In this document: in pieces, positions 1 to 10,051 of the stretch | Layout: each line of letters starts with the position of its first letter | How positions within the stretch are numbered: position 1 is the stretch's first letter | NCBI RefSeq assembly: GCF_002116695.1 | Contig: NZ_CP020477.1 | Span: 2,304,501 to 2,368,500 of the forward strand | Source: Acidianus manzaensis | Lineage (GTDB): Archaea; Thermoproteota; Thermoprotei_A; Sulfolobales; Sulfolobaceae | Length of the DNA: 64,000 nucleotides | Direction of reading: 5' to 3' | Program-made: the position numbers and the translations under genes | The notes under the pieces: model-generated | Database searches by the model: none | Told to the model about the DNA's origin: nothing | What the model saw: the letters and a program-made list of their open reading frames with translations, nothing else

Positions 1-315
1 GCAGTATTAGAAGGTACTTGTAAGCTTATTGATCCAGATTTTGATTTTATAGATAATTTAATTAGATTAATTCAAGACCTAGGATTAACTAGAGTAGCAC
101 TTTTAGACGAAGCCAAAGACTACTATACAGTTTTTTCTAACAAAATAAAAATGGAACTTATTCCTCAATCGGAAAAAACCAAGAAAAGAAGTAAAAAATG
201 GATTGGAAGTGCTATCATTGCTGCTAGCATTATAGCTTACGTACTTTTAGGAAATTTCTATATTGCAATACTTATCGCTATATTTGGACTTTCTATTACT
301 CTATCTTTACCTTAG
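1..315 (+). CDS. C-terminal part of a UbiB/ABC1 (AarF)-family atypical kinase-like protein (5' end outside window)
   Basis: The reading frame is open from the first base to TAG at 313-315, giving 104 residues. The segment [16 protein letters not shown] near the start matches the typical C-terminal region of UbiB/ABC1/AarF kinase-like proteins (EGVAR.LDPDF). Two hydrophobic helices follow a basic stretch (KTKKRSKKW) at about residues 70-104, the usual C-terminal membrane anchor of this family. Such proteins are atypical kinases/ATPases linked to isoprenoid-lipid and quinone metabolism at the membrane. The kinase core lies outside the window, so activity cannot be judged. Its 3' end overlaps the convergent Hsp20 gene by 20 bp. 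Confidence 0.7.
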   Translation, partial: AVLEGTCKLIDPDFDFIDNLIRLIQDLGLTRVALLDEAKDYYTVFSNKIKMELIPQSEKTKKRSKKWIGSAIIAASIIAYVLLGNFYIAILIAIFGLSITLSLP

Positions 316-667
316 CAACTCCTTCTATTGGAATATTTAACGTTAATACTCCATTTTCATATTTTCCTTGGACTTCTGCATCTTTAGGGACTCTTACTGG
401 TAGTTTAATGTCTTTTCTTATTTTTTCTGGTCTTTGATTCAAATGCTTTATTCCTGCCATTTCTATCTGTCTTGTAGCTTCTATATGTAAAACTCCATCA
501 CTAGTTATTCTGACGCTTATTTTATTCTTATCGAAACCGGGCAAATCAGCTACTACTATTAGAGTATTTCCATCTTCGTAAATATCTACAGGAGGCATTA
601 CTCTTTCATAAAACTCTTTATTCAAGTTAGATAATTGCTTATTTAATTCGTTTAATAGTATTTCCAT
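296..667 (-). CDS. Small heat shock protein Hsp20 (alpha-crystallin family)
   Basis: This 123-residue protein is the usual size of archaeal small heat shock proteins, cytosolic ATP-independent holdases that form oligomers. The alpha-crystallin domain spans about residues 25-118: [20 protein letters not shown] opens it, and [11 protein letters not shown] near the C-terminus carries the conserved G-x-L motif and an I-x-I-type tail contact. The N-terminal arm is short and helical. Start is ATG at 667; a T-rich TATA-like stretch lies about 25-30 bp upstream on the minus strand, as expected for a leaderless Sulfolobales gene. It is convergent with and overlaps the preceding kinase-like gene. Family assignment is secure; which paralog is not. 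Confidence 0.93.
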   Translation of the reverse strand: MEILLNELNKQLSNLNKEFYERVMPPVDIYEDGNTLIVVADLPGFDKNKISVRITSDGVLHIEATRQIEMAGIKHLNQRPEKIRKDIKLPVRVPKDAEVQGKYENGVLTLNIPIEGVAKVKIE

Positions 668-942
668 GAATGTAATATTTGGTTTATCTTAATAAAAAAT
701 CTTATTCTCTTATTCTTATTTTCTAAATCTCTTGAACATTTTCCATAGTCTATAAATTAAATATAGCCTTAACAACTTCATATTCTCGCCAATTTAATAC
801 TTAGTAAATCTCATTTAAATCATTTTCATAAACAGTGGGCTATTATGGTTATTTGAATAATTATCTATCCTTCTACTTTATTTTTATAATTATAAATTTA
901 TGATAAAAATTAACGCAAAATCACGTTAAAAAGATATATCGA

Positions 943-953
943 AAAATTTTTAA
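943..953 (+). promoter_or_regulatory. TATA box of the MFS gene starting at 978
   Basis: An AAATTTTTAAC-type AT run lies about 29 bp upstream of the ATG at 978, the spacing expected when transcription starts at or next to the start codon. The rest of the 668-977 intergenic stretch is AT-rich; apart from the divergent Hsp20 promoter near 690 I see no gene or clear structure in it. Confidence 0.55.
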
Positions 954-977
954 CTTCTATTATGAACACAATAACTC

Positions 978-2411
978 ATGGATATTAGGTCAAGAACTTT
1001 AGTTCTACTTGCTTCAATGTTACTTATAGTAAACTACGTTGAAACTATGGTAATTCCAGCATTACCAACAATAGAAAGTGATTTTTCAGTATCGGCTACA
1101 TTAGTCAGCTGGGTAACATCAGCTTATATGATAGTAGCAGCAGCTACATCACCATTAATGGGAAAACTAGCAGATACTTATGGTAAAAAGAAAATGTACA
1201 CTATTGCAATAGGATTTTATATTGTAGCAGTAGCAATGGCAGGATTTTCTCCAAATATATGGTTTTTACTTACTGCAAGGGCAATTCAAGGAGTAGGATT
1301 TTCAATGTTTCCAATAGCTATTGCAATAATAACTGATCTATTTCCTAGGGAGAAAGTAGCTTTTGCTCAAGCAATACTTAGCGCAATGATGGGGATAGGG
1401 CCAGCTATAGGTTTACTCTTAGGATCATACATTGTCCAAGATTTAGGTTGGCCTTACGCATTCCATACTGCGGCAATATTATCCTTAATTCTCTTCGTTT
1501 TATCTGAAAAATATTTACCTCATACTGGACATAGAAAACAACAAAAGGTAGATTATATAGGAGCGTCATTAATAGGGTTAGCAACAGTTTTAGTTTTAGT
1601 ATATGTTACTGAAGGTCCAACACTAGGATGGACTTCTTTAGATAATTTAGACTTCTTAATTTCCGGAATAATATTATATGGAGTTTTCTTTGCAGTAGAA
1701 AGAAAAATAAAAGAACCGTTACTTAAACTAAGTTTATTTAAGATAAGGAATTTCGCAGTAGCTAACATAACAGGACTTGTTTCTGGAGTAGGAATGTTTA
1801 CAGTTTTCATTTTCCTAGTGTACTATGCTCAACTTCCCTCACCTTATGGATTAGGCTTAACTATAATACAGTCTGGTTTACTAATGTCTCCAGTAGCTCT
1901 AGGGATGGTAATCTTTGGTCCAATATTTGGAAGACTTATGCCGAAAGTAGGGCCAAGACCAATTCTAATAATAGGAAGTATATTATCAGCATTAGCTTAT
2001 CTTTCACTACTATTCTATAGATCTACAATACCAGAAGTATTATTTGGAGCACTATTGTCATCTGTAGGATTAGTGGCAGTAATTATACCACTAGTTAATA
2101 TGGTAGCATTAGCATTGCCAGATGAAGCTAGAACAACAGGAATGGGAATGAATACGTTGTTAAGAACTATAGGAGGAGCTGCTGGACCAGTAGTAGCAAC
2201 ATCTTTAATGGATACTTATCAACAACCAATAATAATGATGTATAATAATCAACCTTTAGTTTTAGGACTTGTACCATCATCTACAGCATTTGATTACATT
2301 TCTATATTTGGTTTTATAATGATGATATTAACTCTCATAGCTTCTCTATGGACTAAGAACTATACATTTAGAGCTAGAAAAGTAGAAACAGAAGTGGAAG
2401 AAGCTAAGTAA
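978..2411 (+). CDS. MFS drug-exporter-type transporter (DHA2/EmrB-QacA-like, 14 predicted TM segments)
   Basis: This 477-residue, strongly hydrophobic protein has the layout of the 14-helix DHA2 drug:H+ antiporters. The TM1 motif [11 protein letters not shown] (about residues 26-36), loop 2-3 motif A as [11 protein letters not shown] (about 62-72), and the TM5 antiporter motif [11 protein letters not shown] (about 139-149) are all present. It is expected in the cytoplasmic membrane, exporting hydrophobic or organic compounds in exchange for protons. Substrate cannot be read from sequence. It is the first of three consecutive same-strand MFS genes, each with its own promoter. It is clearly more distant from the next two than they are from each other. 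Confidence 0.88.
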   Translation: MDIRSRTLVLLASMLLIVNYVETMVIPALPTIESDFSVSATLVSWVTSAYMIVAAATSPLMGKLADTYGKKKMYTIAIGFYIVAVAMAGFSPNIWFLLTARAIQGVGFSMFPIAIAIITDLFPREKVAFAQAILSAMMGIGPAIGLLLGSYIVQDLGWPYAFHTAAILSLILFVLSEKYLPHTGHRKQQKVDYIGASLIGLATVLVLVYVTEGPTLGWTSLDNLDFLISGIILYGVFFAVERKIKEPLLKLSLFKIRNFAVANITGLVSGVGMFTVFIFLVYYAQLPSPYGLGLTIIQSGLLMSPVALGMVIFGPIFGRLMPKVGPRPILIIGSILSALAYLSLLFYRSTIPEVLFGALLSSVGLVAVIIPLVNMVALALPDEARTTGMGMNTLLRTIGGAAGPVVATSLMDTYQQPIIMMYNNQPLVLGLVPSSTAFDYISIFGFIMMILTLIASLWTKNYTFRARKVETEVEEAK

Positions 2412-2464
2412 AAGGCTATTTTTCTTCTTTGATATGTAAGTATTTTAAAAGTTAGATACCAAAT

Positions 2465-2474
2465 CTTTTTAAAG
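2465..2474 (+). promoter_or_regulatory. TATA box of the MFS gene starting at 2496
   Basis: CTTTTTAAAG lies centred about 26 bp upstream of the ATG at 2496. The spacing supports a leaderless transcript and a separate transcription unit from the upstream transporter, which ends at 2411. Confidence 0.6.
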
Positions 2475-2495
2475 TAAAGTTTAACAAATAAATTT

Positions 2496-3938
<1,443 letters not shown>

Positions 3939-4088
3939 TTAATTTTTATATCTACATAAATATTTTAGTTTAATTACTTGGTGGTTAGGAACCATATAAT
4001 TAATTATAAAATATTTTCACTCCATCTAAATAAGTTATATTAAATAATTATTCTAAAATCCTCTGAAAATAAACACTGATAAAGATAG

Positions 4089-4100
4089 TTTTAATTATAT
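4089..4100 (+). promoter_or_regulatory. TATA box of the MFS gene starting at 4120
   Basis: A TTTTAATTATAT run is centred about 25 bp upstream of ATG 4120, consistent with a leaderless transcript independent of the upstream paralog. Confidence 0.5.
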
Positions 4101-4119
4101 AATTACATCCTAACATCTT

Positions 4120-5535
4120 ATGAACATTAAATTAATACTAATAGTTCTTACTTTAGGAACTTTAATGGCCGCAGTAGATACTACAATAGTTCTTTTAGCA
4201 TTACCAACTATGACAATTAGTCTCCATACTGATCTTTATCTATCAATATGGGTTTTATTAGCATATCTAATTGTGCTAGCTATTCTCTCTACACAATCTG
4301 GTAGAATAGGAGACATTGCTGGAAGATCAAAAGTATATAATATAGGATTTGTAATTTTTACTATAGCCTCAGCACTTTGTGGGTTATCTCCAGACGTGTA
4401 CTTACTTATATCATTTAGAGTACTTCAGGCAATAGGTGGAGCACTACTTACAGCAAACAGTTATGCTATAATAGCTGATGTATTTCCACCAAATAAAAGA
4501 GGGCAAGCTTATGGGATAACTTCCTTAGGCTGGAATGTAGGAGCATTACTTGGAATAGTACTAGGTGGTATTATAACTACTTTTATCGGTTGGAGGTATA
4601 TTTTCTATATTAACGTACCAATAGGAATAATATCTGCAATCATTGGATTTAGGGAAATCAAAACAATAAACAAAGTAAATACAAAGTTAGATATAAGTGG
4701 GGCAATAATACTAGGCATATCAATAACATTAATCTCTATAGGTGCAATGCTTACTGCAAGTTCAGGACTTACAACAGAATATATAGCAGAAATAGTTGCA
4801 GGTTTACTTTTGGTTCCAGTATTTTTATTCAATGAAATGAAAGTAAAGGCACCAATAATAAATGTTAACGTATTTAAAATAAGGATTCTTTCATTTTCTT
4901 TAATGGCTAGCTTTCTTCAAGGAATAGGAGCATTAGCATTGACGTTCTTACTTATAATGTATTTGCAAGGAGTAAGAGGGCTTTCACCATTAGATTCCTC
5001 ACTACTGTTAACTCCAGGCTACGTAATAGCAAGTATATTAGCCCCATTCATGGGGAGAATAGCTGATAGAGGAAAACCTGGGATACTGGCTGGAATAGGA
5101 TTACTTCTAACATTTATTTCTTTGATGCTCTATTATTTTATATTAACTCCAACAACTTCTTTTTATTATATTTTAGGAATAACAGCAATTACTGGAGCGG
5201 GCTCATCAATGTTTTGGCCATCTAATGCAGCAGCAGTTATGTTTAGTGCACCAAGAGAATATTATGGTGCAGTATCTGGAATCTCCAGAACGCTTGGAAG
5301 TATAGGAACTGCATTAAGCTACGTATTAAGTATAACAGTTGCAACATTAGTAATCCCTAGATATGTAGCATTTGAAATATTTTTGGGAGTTCATTCTCTA
5401 GATGGGAACATTAGCAATAGTTTTGTTTCTGGATTACACTTTGCTTTCCTAGTTTCAGCAGCAATAATTGTAGCAGCAGCTATACTCTCTGTATTAGGAG
5501 GAAATACAACACAAAAAATTCCTAGAAAAGGATAA
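4120..5535 (+). CDS. MFS transporter, DHA2 (14-TM) family, paralog 2 of a tandem pair
   Basis: This 471-residue multi-spanning protein is collinear with the gene at 2496. It has the TM1 motif DTTIVLLALPTM (about residues 21-32), motif A as GRIGDIAGRSK and the motif C block [19 protein letters not shown]. Both paralogs carry the same conserved C-terminal segment around [12 protein letters not shown] before the last helix. The intergenic gap of 181 bp has its own TATA box, so the pair need not be co-transcribed. Likely a membrane exporter of unknown substrate; the duplication implies dosage or substrate diversification. Confidence 0.88.
   Translation: MNIKLILIVLTLGTLMAAVDTTIVLLALPTMTISLHTDLYLSIWVLLAYLIVLAILSTQSGRIGDIAGRSKVYNIGFVIFTIASALCGLSPDVYLLISFRVLQAIGGALLTANSYAIIADVFPPNKRGQAYGITSLGWNVGALLGIVLGGIITTFIGWRYIFYINVPIGIISAIIGFREIKTINKVNTKLDISGAIILGISITLISIGAMLTASSGLTTEYIAEIVAGLLLVPVFLFNEMKVKAPIINVNVFKIRILSFSLMASFLQGIGALALTFLLIMYLQGVRGLSPLDSSLLLTPGYVIASILAPFMGRIADRGKPGILAGIGLLLTFISLMLYYFILTPTTSFYYILGITAITGAGSSMFWPSNAAAVMFSAPREYYGAVSGISRTLGSIGTALSYVLSITVATLVIPRYVAFEIFLGVHSLDGNISNSFVSGLHFAFLVSAAIIVAAAILSVLGGNTTQKIPRKG
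4567..4629 (+). repeat. 63-bp identical tract shared with 2946-3008
   Basis: Second copy of the identical tract within the tandem MFS paralogs; see the copy at 2946-3008. Confidence 0.85.
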
Positions 5536-5560
5536 ATTTAATTTTTTATGGACTAATTGT

Positions 5561-7387
5561 TTATCCTCTATTAATCATTAAATAAGTTTTAAGATATTCG
5601 CTATGAGACCATAATAAAGGAATAACAGATAAGGGAGACCCATCAAATGGGCTGATTTGTTCTGGTAATAATCCTGAAATTGCATGAGAGTTAGCCCAGG
5701 CTAGTAATTCTTTAGTTTTATTTATATCTCCTTTTTTAGCAAAATATTGAGCTAACCACATTGTAGTTATTATCCACACATTACCCGGTATTCCATTGTA
5801 ATTTCCATTAACTCTCTGATAATAATCATTTCCATATCTTGCTAATCCTCCTATATTCTTAACCCAAAGTTTATCCATAACTTGTTTTACATTACTTTCA
5901 ACTATTGGGTCATTAATGTCAAAAACATCAAAAATGATAATACCTAAAGTGCTAGATTCTATAGTTTTATCTACTGAAGTAATTTTTCCATCATCTATAT
6001 TTACATATTTATAAAATACTCCTCTTTCCTTGTCAAACATATATTCTCTTAAAGAATTCTTAACTTCCTCTGCTGTATCGTTCCATTTTTTCTTATTTTC
6101 TTCATCGCCTACCATGTTTGCAAAATTGCTTGCAGCTTTTAATCCAGCATATACTGAAGCTACAGTATAAGTATGTACTCCTAATTTTTCCTCCCATAAA
6201 TCGTAAGACTCCAAAGGTAATTTTAGCTTTTCATCCCTAAAATCAGTCATAAAGTTTGCAGCGTTTCTAATTACATGATAAACATCCTTTAACATAGCAT
6301 AATCTCTACTTTTTAAGAAATAATTCCAGAAAGCCCAGATTACAGTAGCAGTTTCATCTTCTTGAATATTCAATGAATTCTTACTCCTTACTGTCCATGG
6401 ATGCCACGTACTTCCAAAAGTTCCATCTGGATTATATTTTTGAAATAAATATCCTTTGTCCAAAAATAATTTATGAAAAACTAGATCATAGAAATTCCTT
6501 GTAAATGAGAAATATCCAGCATTATCTAGAACATTTGCAGTTAATGCTGAATCTCTAGGCCAAATATAAGCATAAGTATCTAAATTAAACTTCAAAATAT
6601 CAGTATCTAAAGAAGCCGGTATCGCTCCGTTATCGCCTACATGACCTAACATAATTGCAAGGCTTATCTTGGCTAAATTATCAGACAAAGAAGAAGTAAT
6701 AGAATCCCAGTAGAATTTATTCTTCTCATAATGGAATTTAGGATTCTCTTTAATTTCATTAAAGATTTTTGTTACATGATCAAAACTTTCTCCAGCTATT
6801 ATGAAATAATAGAAGGAAGGATATGCAATAGATATAGCAGAAGCTACAGATCCTTGAGCTATTGGATTCTTATTAAGTTTTCCATCTTCACAATCGCTCA
6901 AAACTTCATTCTTATCTCTTCTTCCAGTAGTATATTCATAGATATTATGCGATGAGCCAATTAAGAACCAAGTATTATCCTTATAATGTAAAACTGCATC
7001 TAATTCAGGATTATAAAATGCAGTATCTCCTATTTCATATCCATTCAATTTAAAATCATGATAAAAAATAAATCTAACAAATCCTGGTCCTTCTACGTTT
7101 ACTCTTCTCATTATTACGCTATGAGAGAAAACTGCAACGTCGCTAAGATATATTTTTAAATTATCCCATTTAATTTCAGTATTTACAGTCAAATTATCCA
7201 TTGTAATCCTTTTATCTTTTATATTATCCAACCAAGTGAATTTTCCATCATGCCATACCCCTATTTTAAAATATCCTGCTACAGAATGATTATATTGCCC
7301 TAGATAAGGATAATATAAAGATCTTATGTAAAAATTCTCGTCATACAATGCTGCTATTTTTCCATTAGAGACGAAACCATATATCAT
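5561..7387 (-). CDS. GH15 glucoamylase / glucodextranase-like glycoside hydrolase
   Basis: The protein is about 608 residues. The N-terminal beta-sandwich opens with SNGKIAALYDENFYIRSLYYPYLG, the archaeal and bacterial GH15 pattern, and an (alpha/alpha)6 barrel follows. Hallmarks are YIWPRDSALTANVLDNAGY (about residue 275), general acid region YDLWEE (Glu about 399-400) and base region LLPEQ (Glu about 576), then SPLLWSHSEYL-like C-terminal motif (as VIPLLWSHSEYL). It should release glucose from alpha-glucans or glycogen. No signal peptide is visible, so it is probably cytosolic. A longer GTG start exists at 7405, but the TATA box at 7411-7420 is about 28 bp from ATG 7387, which favours ATG. 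Trehalase activity is known in this family and cannot be excluded. Confidence 0.88.
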   Translation of the reverse strand: MIYGFVSNGKIAALYDENFYIRSLYYPYLGQYNHSVAGYFKIGVWHDGKFTWLDNIKDKRITMDNLTVNTEIKWDNLKIYLSDVAVFSHSVIMRRVNVEGPGFVRFIFYHDFKLNGYEIGDTAFYNPELDAVLHYKDNTWFLIGSSHNIYEYTTGRRDKNEVLSDCEDGKLNKNPIAQGSVASAISIAYPSFYYFIIAGESFDHVTKIFNEIKENPKFHYEKNKFYWDSITSSLSDNLAKISLAIMLGHVGDNGAIPASLDTDILKFNLDTYAYIWPRDSALTANVLDNAGYFSFTRNFYDLVFHKLFLDKGYLFQKYNPDGTFGSTWHPWTVRSKNSLNIQEDETATVIWAFWNYFLKSRDYAMLKDVYHVIRNAANFMTDFRDEKLKLPLESYDLWEEKLGVHTYTVASVYAGLKAASNFANMVGDEENKKKWNDTAEEVKNSLREYMFDKERGVFYKYVNIDDGKITSVDKTIESSTLGIIIFDVFDINDPIVESNVKQVMDKLWVKNIGGLARYGNDYYQRVNGNYNGIPGNVWIITTMWLAQYFAKKGDINKTKELLAWANSHAISGLLPEQISPFDGSPLSVIPLLWSHSEYLKTYLMINRG

Positions 7388-7410
7388 TAACAATATTTTG
7401 AACACTAGTT

Positions 7411-7420
7411 TAAATATTCT
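7411..7420 (-). promoter_or_regulatory. TATA box of the GH15 gene (decides the start)
   Basis: On the minus strand this reads AGAATATTTA, about 28 bp before ATG 7387 but only about 10 bp before the alternative GTG at 7405. Leaderless transcription is common in Sulfolobales, so the ATG is preferred. Confidence 0.55.
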
Positions 7421-7587
7421 ATTTGCATTAACGCTTTAATAAAAGACTATTTACTCAACTTTCTGACTTATAAGATAGATCTAGAAGCTTTATTTAATCT
7501 TCATTGATTTTTTATTTAATTGTAATATTTTTTCTTCTGAAAAGCTAGTGTTAATAGAATTGTGTAGTAACTTTCTTTGAGTCTAAT

Positions 7588-7648
7588 ATTTTGACTCACT
7601 AAGAGAGTCAAGTTTTAATTATTTTGACTCACTAAGAGAGTCAAGTTT
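7588..7648 (+). repeat. Two tandem 28-bp repeats (33-bp period), each a palindrome, abutting the ATPase start codon
   Basis: Copies at 7588-7615 and 7621-7648 are identical. Each contains the inverted repeat TTGACTC-N7-GAGTCAA (arms 7591-7597/7605-7611 and 7624-7630/7638-7644). The second copy ends 8 bp before the TTG start at 7656. A TATA-like TTTTAATT sits between the copies, about 40 bp upstream of the start. An isolated TTGAGTC half-like site lies at 7577-7583. The architecture suggests a dimeric regulator operator. A similar arrangement precedes the ATPase at 13266. Confidence 0.85.
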
Positions 7649-7655
7649 AAGAAGA

Positions 7656-8969
7656 TTGATAGCAAATGACTTTGTGGACAGAGAATTATTGCTAAAGGCT
7701 TTGATAGACTGGAATTTCTGGTATAAAGATCAATATTCTGGTTTTCCAAGGCAATATTCTGAAAAGATTATACGAATCTTGCTTTCAGGATTGTTAGTAG
7801 ATGTAGTAGGTGTAAAGAGATCAGGTAAATCTACAATATTTAACCAAGTAATTCAGAAATTAATAAAAAATGGTACTGATCCCCTTAATACTCTTATAAT
7901 TAATTTTGAAGATCCAAGATTTAACGAAATCACAGATGCTAATTCATTATTTCAACTTTACGAAATATATCAAGAGATAAGAAAAGATAAAAAATCCAAA
8001 CCTTTTATATTCCTAGATGAGGTACAAAAGGTAAAAAATTGGGAAAATTTTGCCAGATCATTAATAGATAGAAAAGAAGCCTATATAGCTGTATCTGGAT
8101 CTACAAGTGCAATTACAAAAGGAAAATTAAGAGAAACGTTATCCGGAAGACATATTTCTGTTGAAGTATATCCTCTTTCATTCAAAGAATTTTTACAATT
8201 TAAAGGAGTAGAATTGAAATCAGAACTAGATATATTAGCAAATGAGACAAAAATAAAATCTCTATTTTTAGAATATTTAAAATTTGGCGGATTTCCACTA
8301 GTTGCAATAAACGAAATGAAAGAAAACATACTATTAAATCTCTATGAAGATATATTAAGTAAAGACGTTGTAAAGTGTTGCAAAATAAAGAATGAAAACC
8401 AGGTTAAGAACTTAAGCTTATATTACATTACAAATGTAGGTAATAGGATCTCTTTGAGAAGAATTTCAAGAACATTGCAAATTCCAATCAGAAATGTAGA
8501 AAGATATACCCAATGCCTTCTTAATTCATACCTCATATTTTTTGTAAATCCATTAAGCTCAAAATTAACGCAAATGGTAAGAGCAGAGAAAAAAGTATAC
8601 GTCATAGACCAAGGAATTTCAAACGTGATAGGATATAAACTAAACGAAACTCTAGGTCCATTATTAGAAAACGCAGTTTTTATAGAACTTTTGAGAAGAT
8701 ATGGATCTAGAAATATATTTTACTATAGAGGTAAAAACGAAGTAGACTTTCTAATTTTAGAAAATAATAAGATAAAAGAAATGTATCAAGTAACTTATTC
8801 CCTTAACGATCTTGATAGAGAAATTAAGGGAATAATAGAGATTAGTAAAAAAGATAAAGACGTAAAAGCTACTATACTTACTTTTGATGAAGAGAAAGAA
8901 ATAAAGATTAACGATGAAACAATTCCTGTAATAAAAACATGGAAATGGATGTTAGATTTTAAGCAATAA
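7656..8969 (+). CDS. AAA-type ATPase with C-terminal DUF4143-like domain
   Basis: This 437-residue protein belongs to the large archaeal/bacterial AAA_14 plus DUF4143 family. It opens with the typical [11 protein letters not shown]. Walker A is GVKRSGKST (about residues 52-60), Walker [11 protein letters not shown] (about 115-124), sensor region YIAVSGSTS, then YPLSFKEFL and FGGFPLV. The C-terminal domain has [13 protein letters not shown] and [13 protein letters not shown], the conserved E...D.D pattern that resembles a PD-(D/E)XK nuclease fold. Function is unknown for the family. The start is TTG: no ATG, GTG or other TTG occurs upstream in frame before the TAA at 7584-7586. The tandem palindromes just upstream probably control it. 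It lies at the edge of the accessory island. Confidence 0.85.
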   Translation: MIANDFVDRELLLKALIDWNFWYKDQYSGFPRQYSEKIIRILLSGLLVDVVGVKRSGKSTIFNQVIQKLIKNGTDPLNTLIINFEDPRFNEITDANSLFQLYEIYQEIRKDKKSKPFIFLDEVQKVKNWENFARSLIDRKEAYIAVSGSTSAITKGKLRETLSGRHISVEVYPLSFKEFLQFKGVELKSELDILANETKIKSLFLEYLKFGGFPLVAINEMKENILLNLYEDILSKDVVKCCKIKNENQVKNLSLYYITNVGNRISLRRISRTLQIPIRNVERYTQCLLNSYLIFFVNPLSSKLTQMVRAEKKVYVIDQGISNVIGYKLNETLGPLLENAVFIELLRRYGSRNIFYYRGKNEVDFLILENNKIKEMYQVTYSLNDLDREIKGIIEISKKDKDVKATILTFDEEKEIKINDETIPVIKTWKWMLDFKQ

Positions 8970-8981
8970 CAGATTTTTCAC

Positions 8982-9409
8982 TTATTCTTTTACTCCTTCC
9001 TCCTTTAGTATCTCGTTAATAATGTCCAGTAATTTAACAATATCAGCTTTAGCTGACTCATCATTAATATAAGGACTTAATATTCCTTGAGAGTCTGGTC
9101 CATTGTACTGATAAGAATGAATTAGTAATGCTAAGTTAGTATAAACATCTATTTTACCTCCAATAGTCTGGGCAACTATCTTTAATACAGTACTTGGCAT
9201 TACAGCTATTATCCAATCAACCTTCTCTACTTTTTTGCCCCCTTTAATTCTTACTTTTCCTTGGAATAAACTTTTTAGTTTTTCTCTATTTTTAGAAGCA
9301 AAAGCTGCAACTAAGGCCTTCCATGATTGATAAGTTTTTCCGGCAGAATTTCGTATTAAATTTTCTTCTAAAAATTTTCTTGCTATTTCCTCTTCAAATT
9401 TAGCCGTGG
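8982..9409 (-). pseudogene. PaREP1-like protein, 3' (C-terminal) part; 5' part displaced by the IS607-type insertion
   Basis: The frame is open from 9409 to the stop at 8982 without internal disruption, and encodes ATAKFEEEIARKFLEEN onward, then NSAGKTYQSWKALVAA, WIIAVMPSTVLKIVAQ and HSYQYNGPDSQGILSPYINDES. This resembles the PaREP1 helical family of hyperthermophilic archaea, whose function is not established. An ATG at 9200 exists inside the frame but is well within the domain, so a gene starting there would lack more than half of it. The N-terminal part sits at 11320-11422. Joining 11320 to 9409 gives an uninterrupted frame reading RLLEATAKFEEE, so the gene was cut by the element at 9410-11319. 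Family name is moderately certain; the split is well supported. Confidence 0.72.
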
Positions 9410-9435
9410 AAAACTGTTTCAGTTAGAGCGTAAAG

Positions 9436-9445
9436 TTTTTATAAT
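9436..9445 (+). promoter_or_regulatory. TATA box of tnpA
   Basis: TTTTTATAAT lies about 26 bp upstream of ATG 9467. This supports that ATG over the in-frame TTG at 9446. Confidence 0.6.
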
Positions 9446-9466
9446 TTGTATACGAACTTATTTACA

Positions 9467-10051
9467 ATGCTAAGACCAAAAGAAGTATGCCAAAGACTAG
9501 GAATATCATACAGAACATTACAAGATTACGTTAAGAAGGGAATAATAACACCAGTAAAACTACCATCTGGAAAAACAAGATTCAAAGAAGAAGACATAGA
9601 AAAACTAGAAGGAATAATAAGAAAAAAGAAAGTAGTGTTATATGCAAGAGTACCATCAAACACACAAAAAGATGACCTTGTAAACCAATTGAACTACCTG
9701 CAAAGTAAAGTACAACAATACGACTTAGTAATCTCCGATGTAAGTTCTGGATTAAACATGAAAAGAAAAGGATTCCAAAAACTACTTAGAATGATACTAA
9801 ACAACGAAGTAAGCAAAATTGTAGTTACATACAAGGACAGACTAGTAAGATTTGGTTACGAGATACTAGAAGAAGTATGCAAAGCACACAACTGTGAAAT
9901 AGTAGTGTTAGAAGCAGAGGATAAAACACCAGAACAAGAATTAATTGAAGACTTAATCAGCATCTTAGTCTCATTCTCTGGAAAGTTGTATGGAATGAGG
10001 AGTCATAAGTATGAAAAGGTGAAGAAATGCATTGAAGAACTTAAGAATTAA
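9467..10051 (+). CDS. tnpA: IS607-family TnpA serine recombinase, catalytic Ser replaced by Pro
   Basis: The protein is 194 residues. The N-terminal MerR-type helix-turn-helix spans residues 1-45 (RPKEVCQRLGISYRTLQDYV, then GIITPVKLPSGKTRF). The serine recombinase catalytic domain begins at VVLYARVPSNTQ. Family members read YARVSSxxQ here, with the first Ser as nucleophile. In this copy that position is Pro63 (codon CCA, 9653-9655), followed by Ser64. The remaining motifs VVTYKDRLVRFGYE and the C-terminal helix are intact. It normally catalyses single-strand-independent excision and integration of the element. The overlap of 20 bp with tnpB is usual. Transposition competence is doubtful unless Ser64 substitutes. 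Confidence 0.88.
   Translation: MLRPKEVCQRLGISYRTLQDYVKKGIITPVKLPSGKTRFKEEDIEKLEGIIRKKKVVLYARVPSNTQKDDLVNQLNYLQSKVQQYDLVISDVSSGLNMKRKGFQKLLRMILNNEVSKIVVTYKDRLVRFGYEILEEVCKAHNCEIVVLEAEDKTPEQELIEDLISILVSFSGKLYGMRSHKYEKVKKCIEELKN

Noticed and set aside
7388..7405. GTG start for the GH15 gene
   Set aside because: The TATA box would be only about 10 bp away, and homologous N-termini begin near the downstream ATG.
7587..7655. In-frame extension of the ATPase through the 33-bp repeats, which would encode repeated YFDSLRESS
   Set aside because: The repeats are open in frame because the period is a multiple of three, but no ATG, GTG or TTG start exists between the TAA at 7584-7586 and TTG 7656, so they are taken as regulatory.
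8982..9200. Separate 72-residue protein starting at ATG 9200
   Set aside because: The frame continues upstream to the insertion junction with clear PaREP1-like sequence, so ATG 9200 is an internal Met of a split gene.
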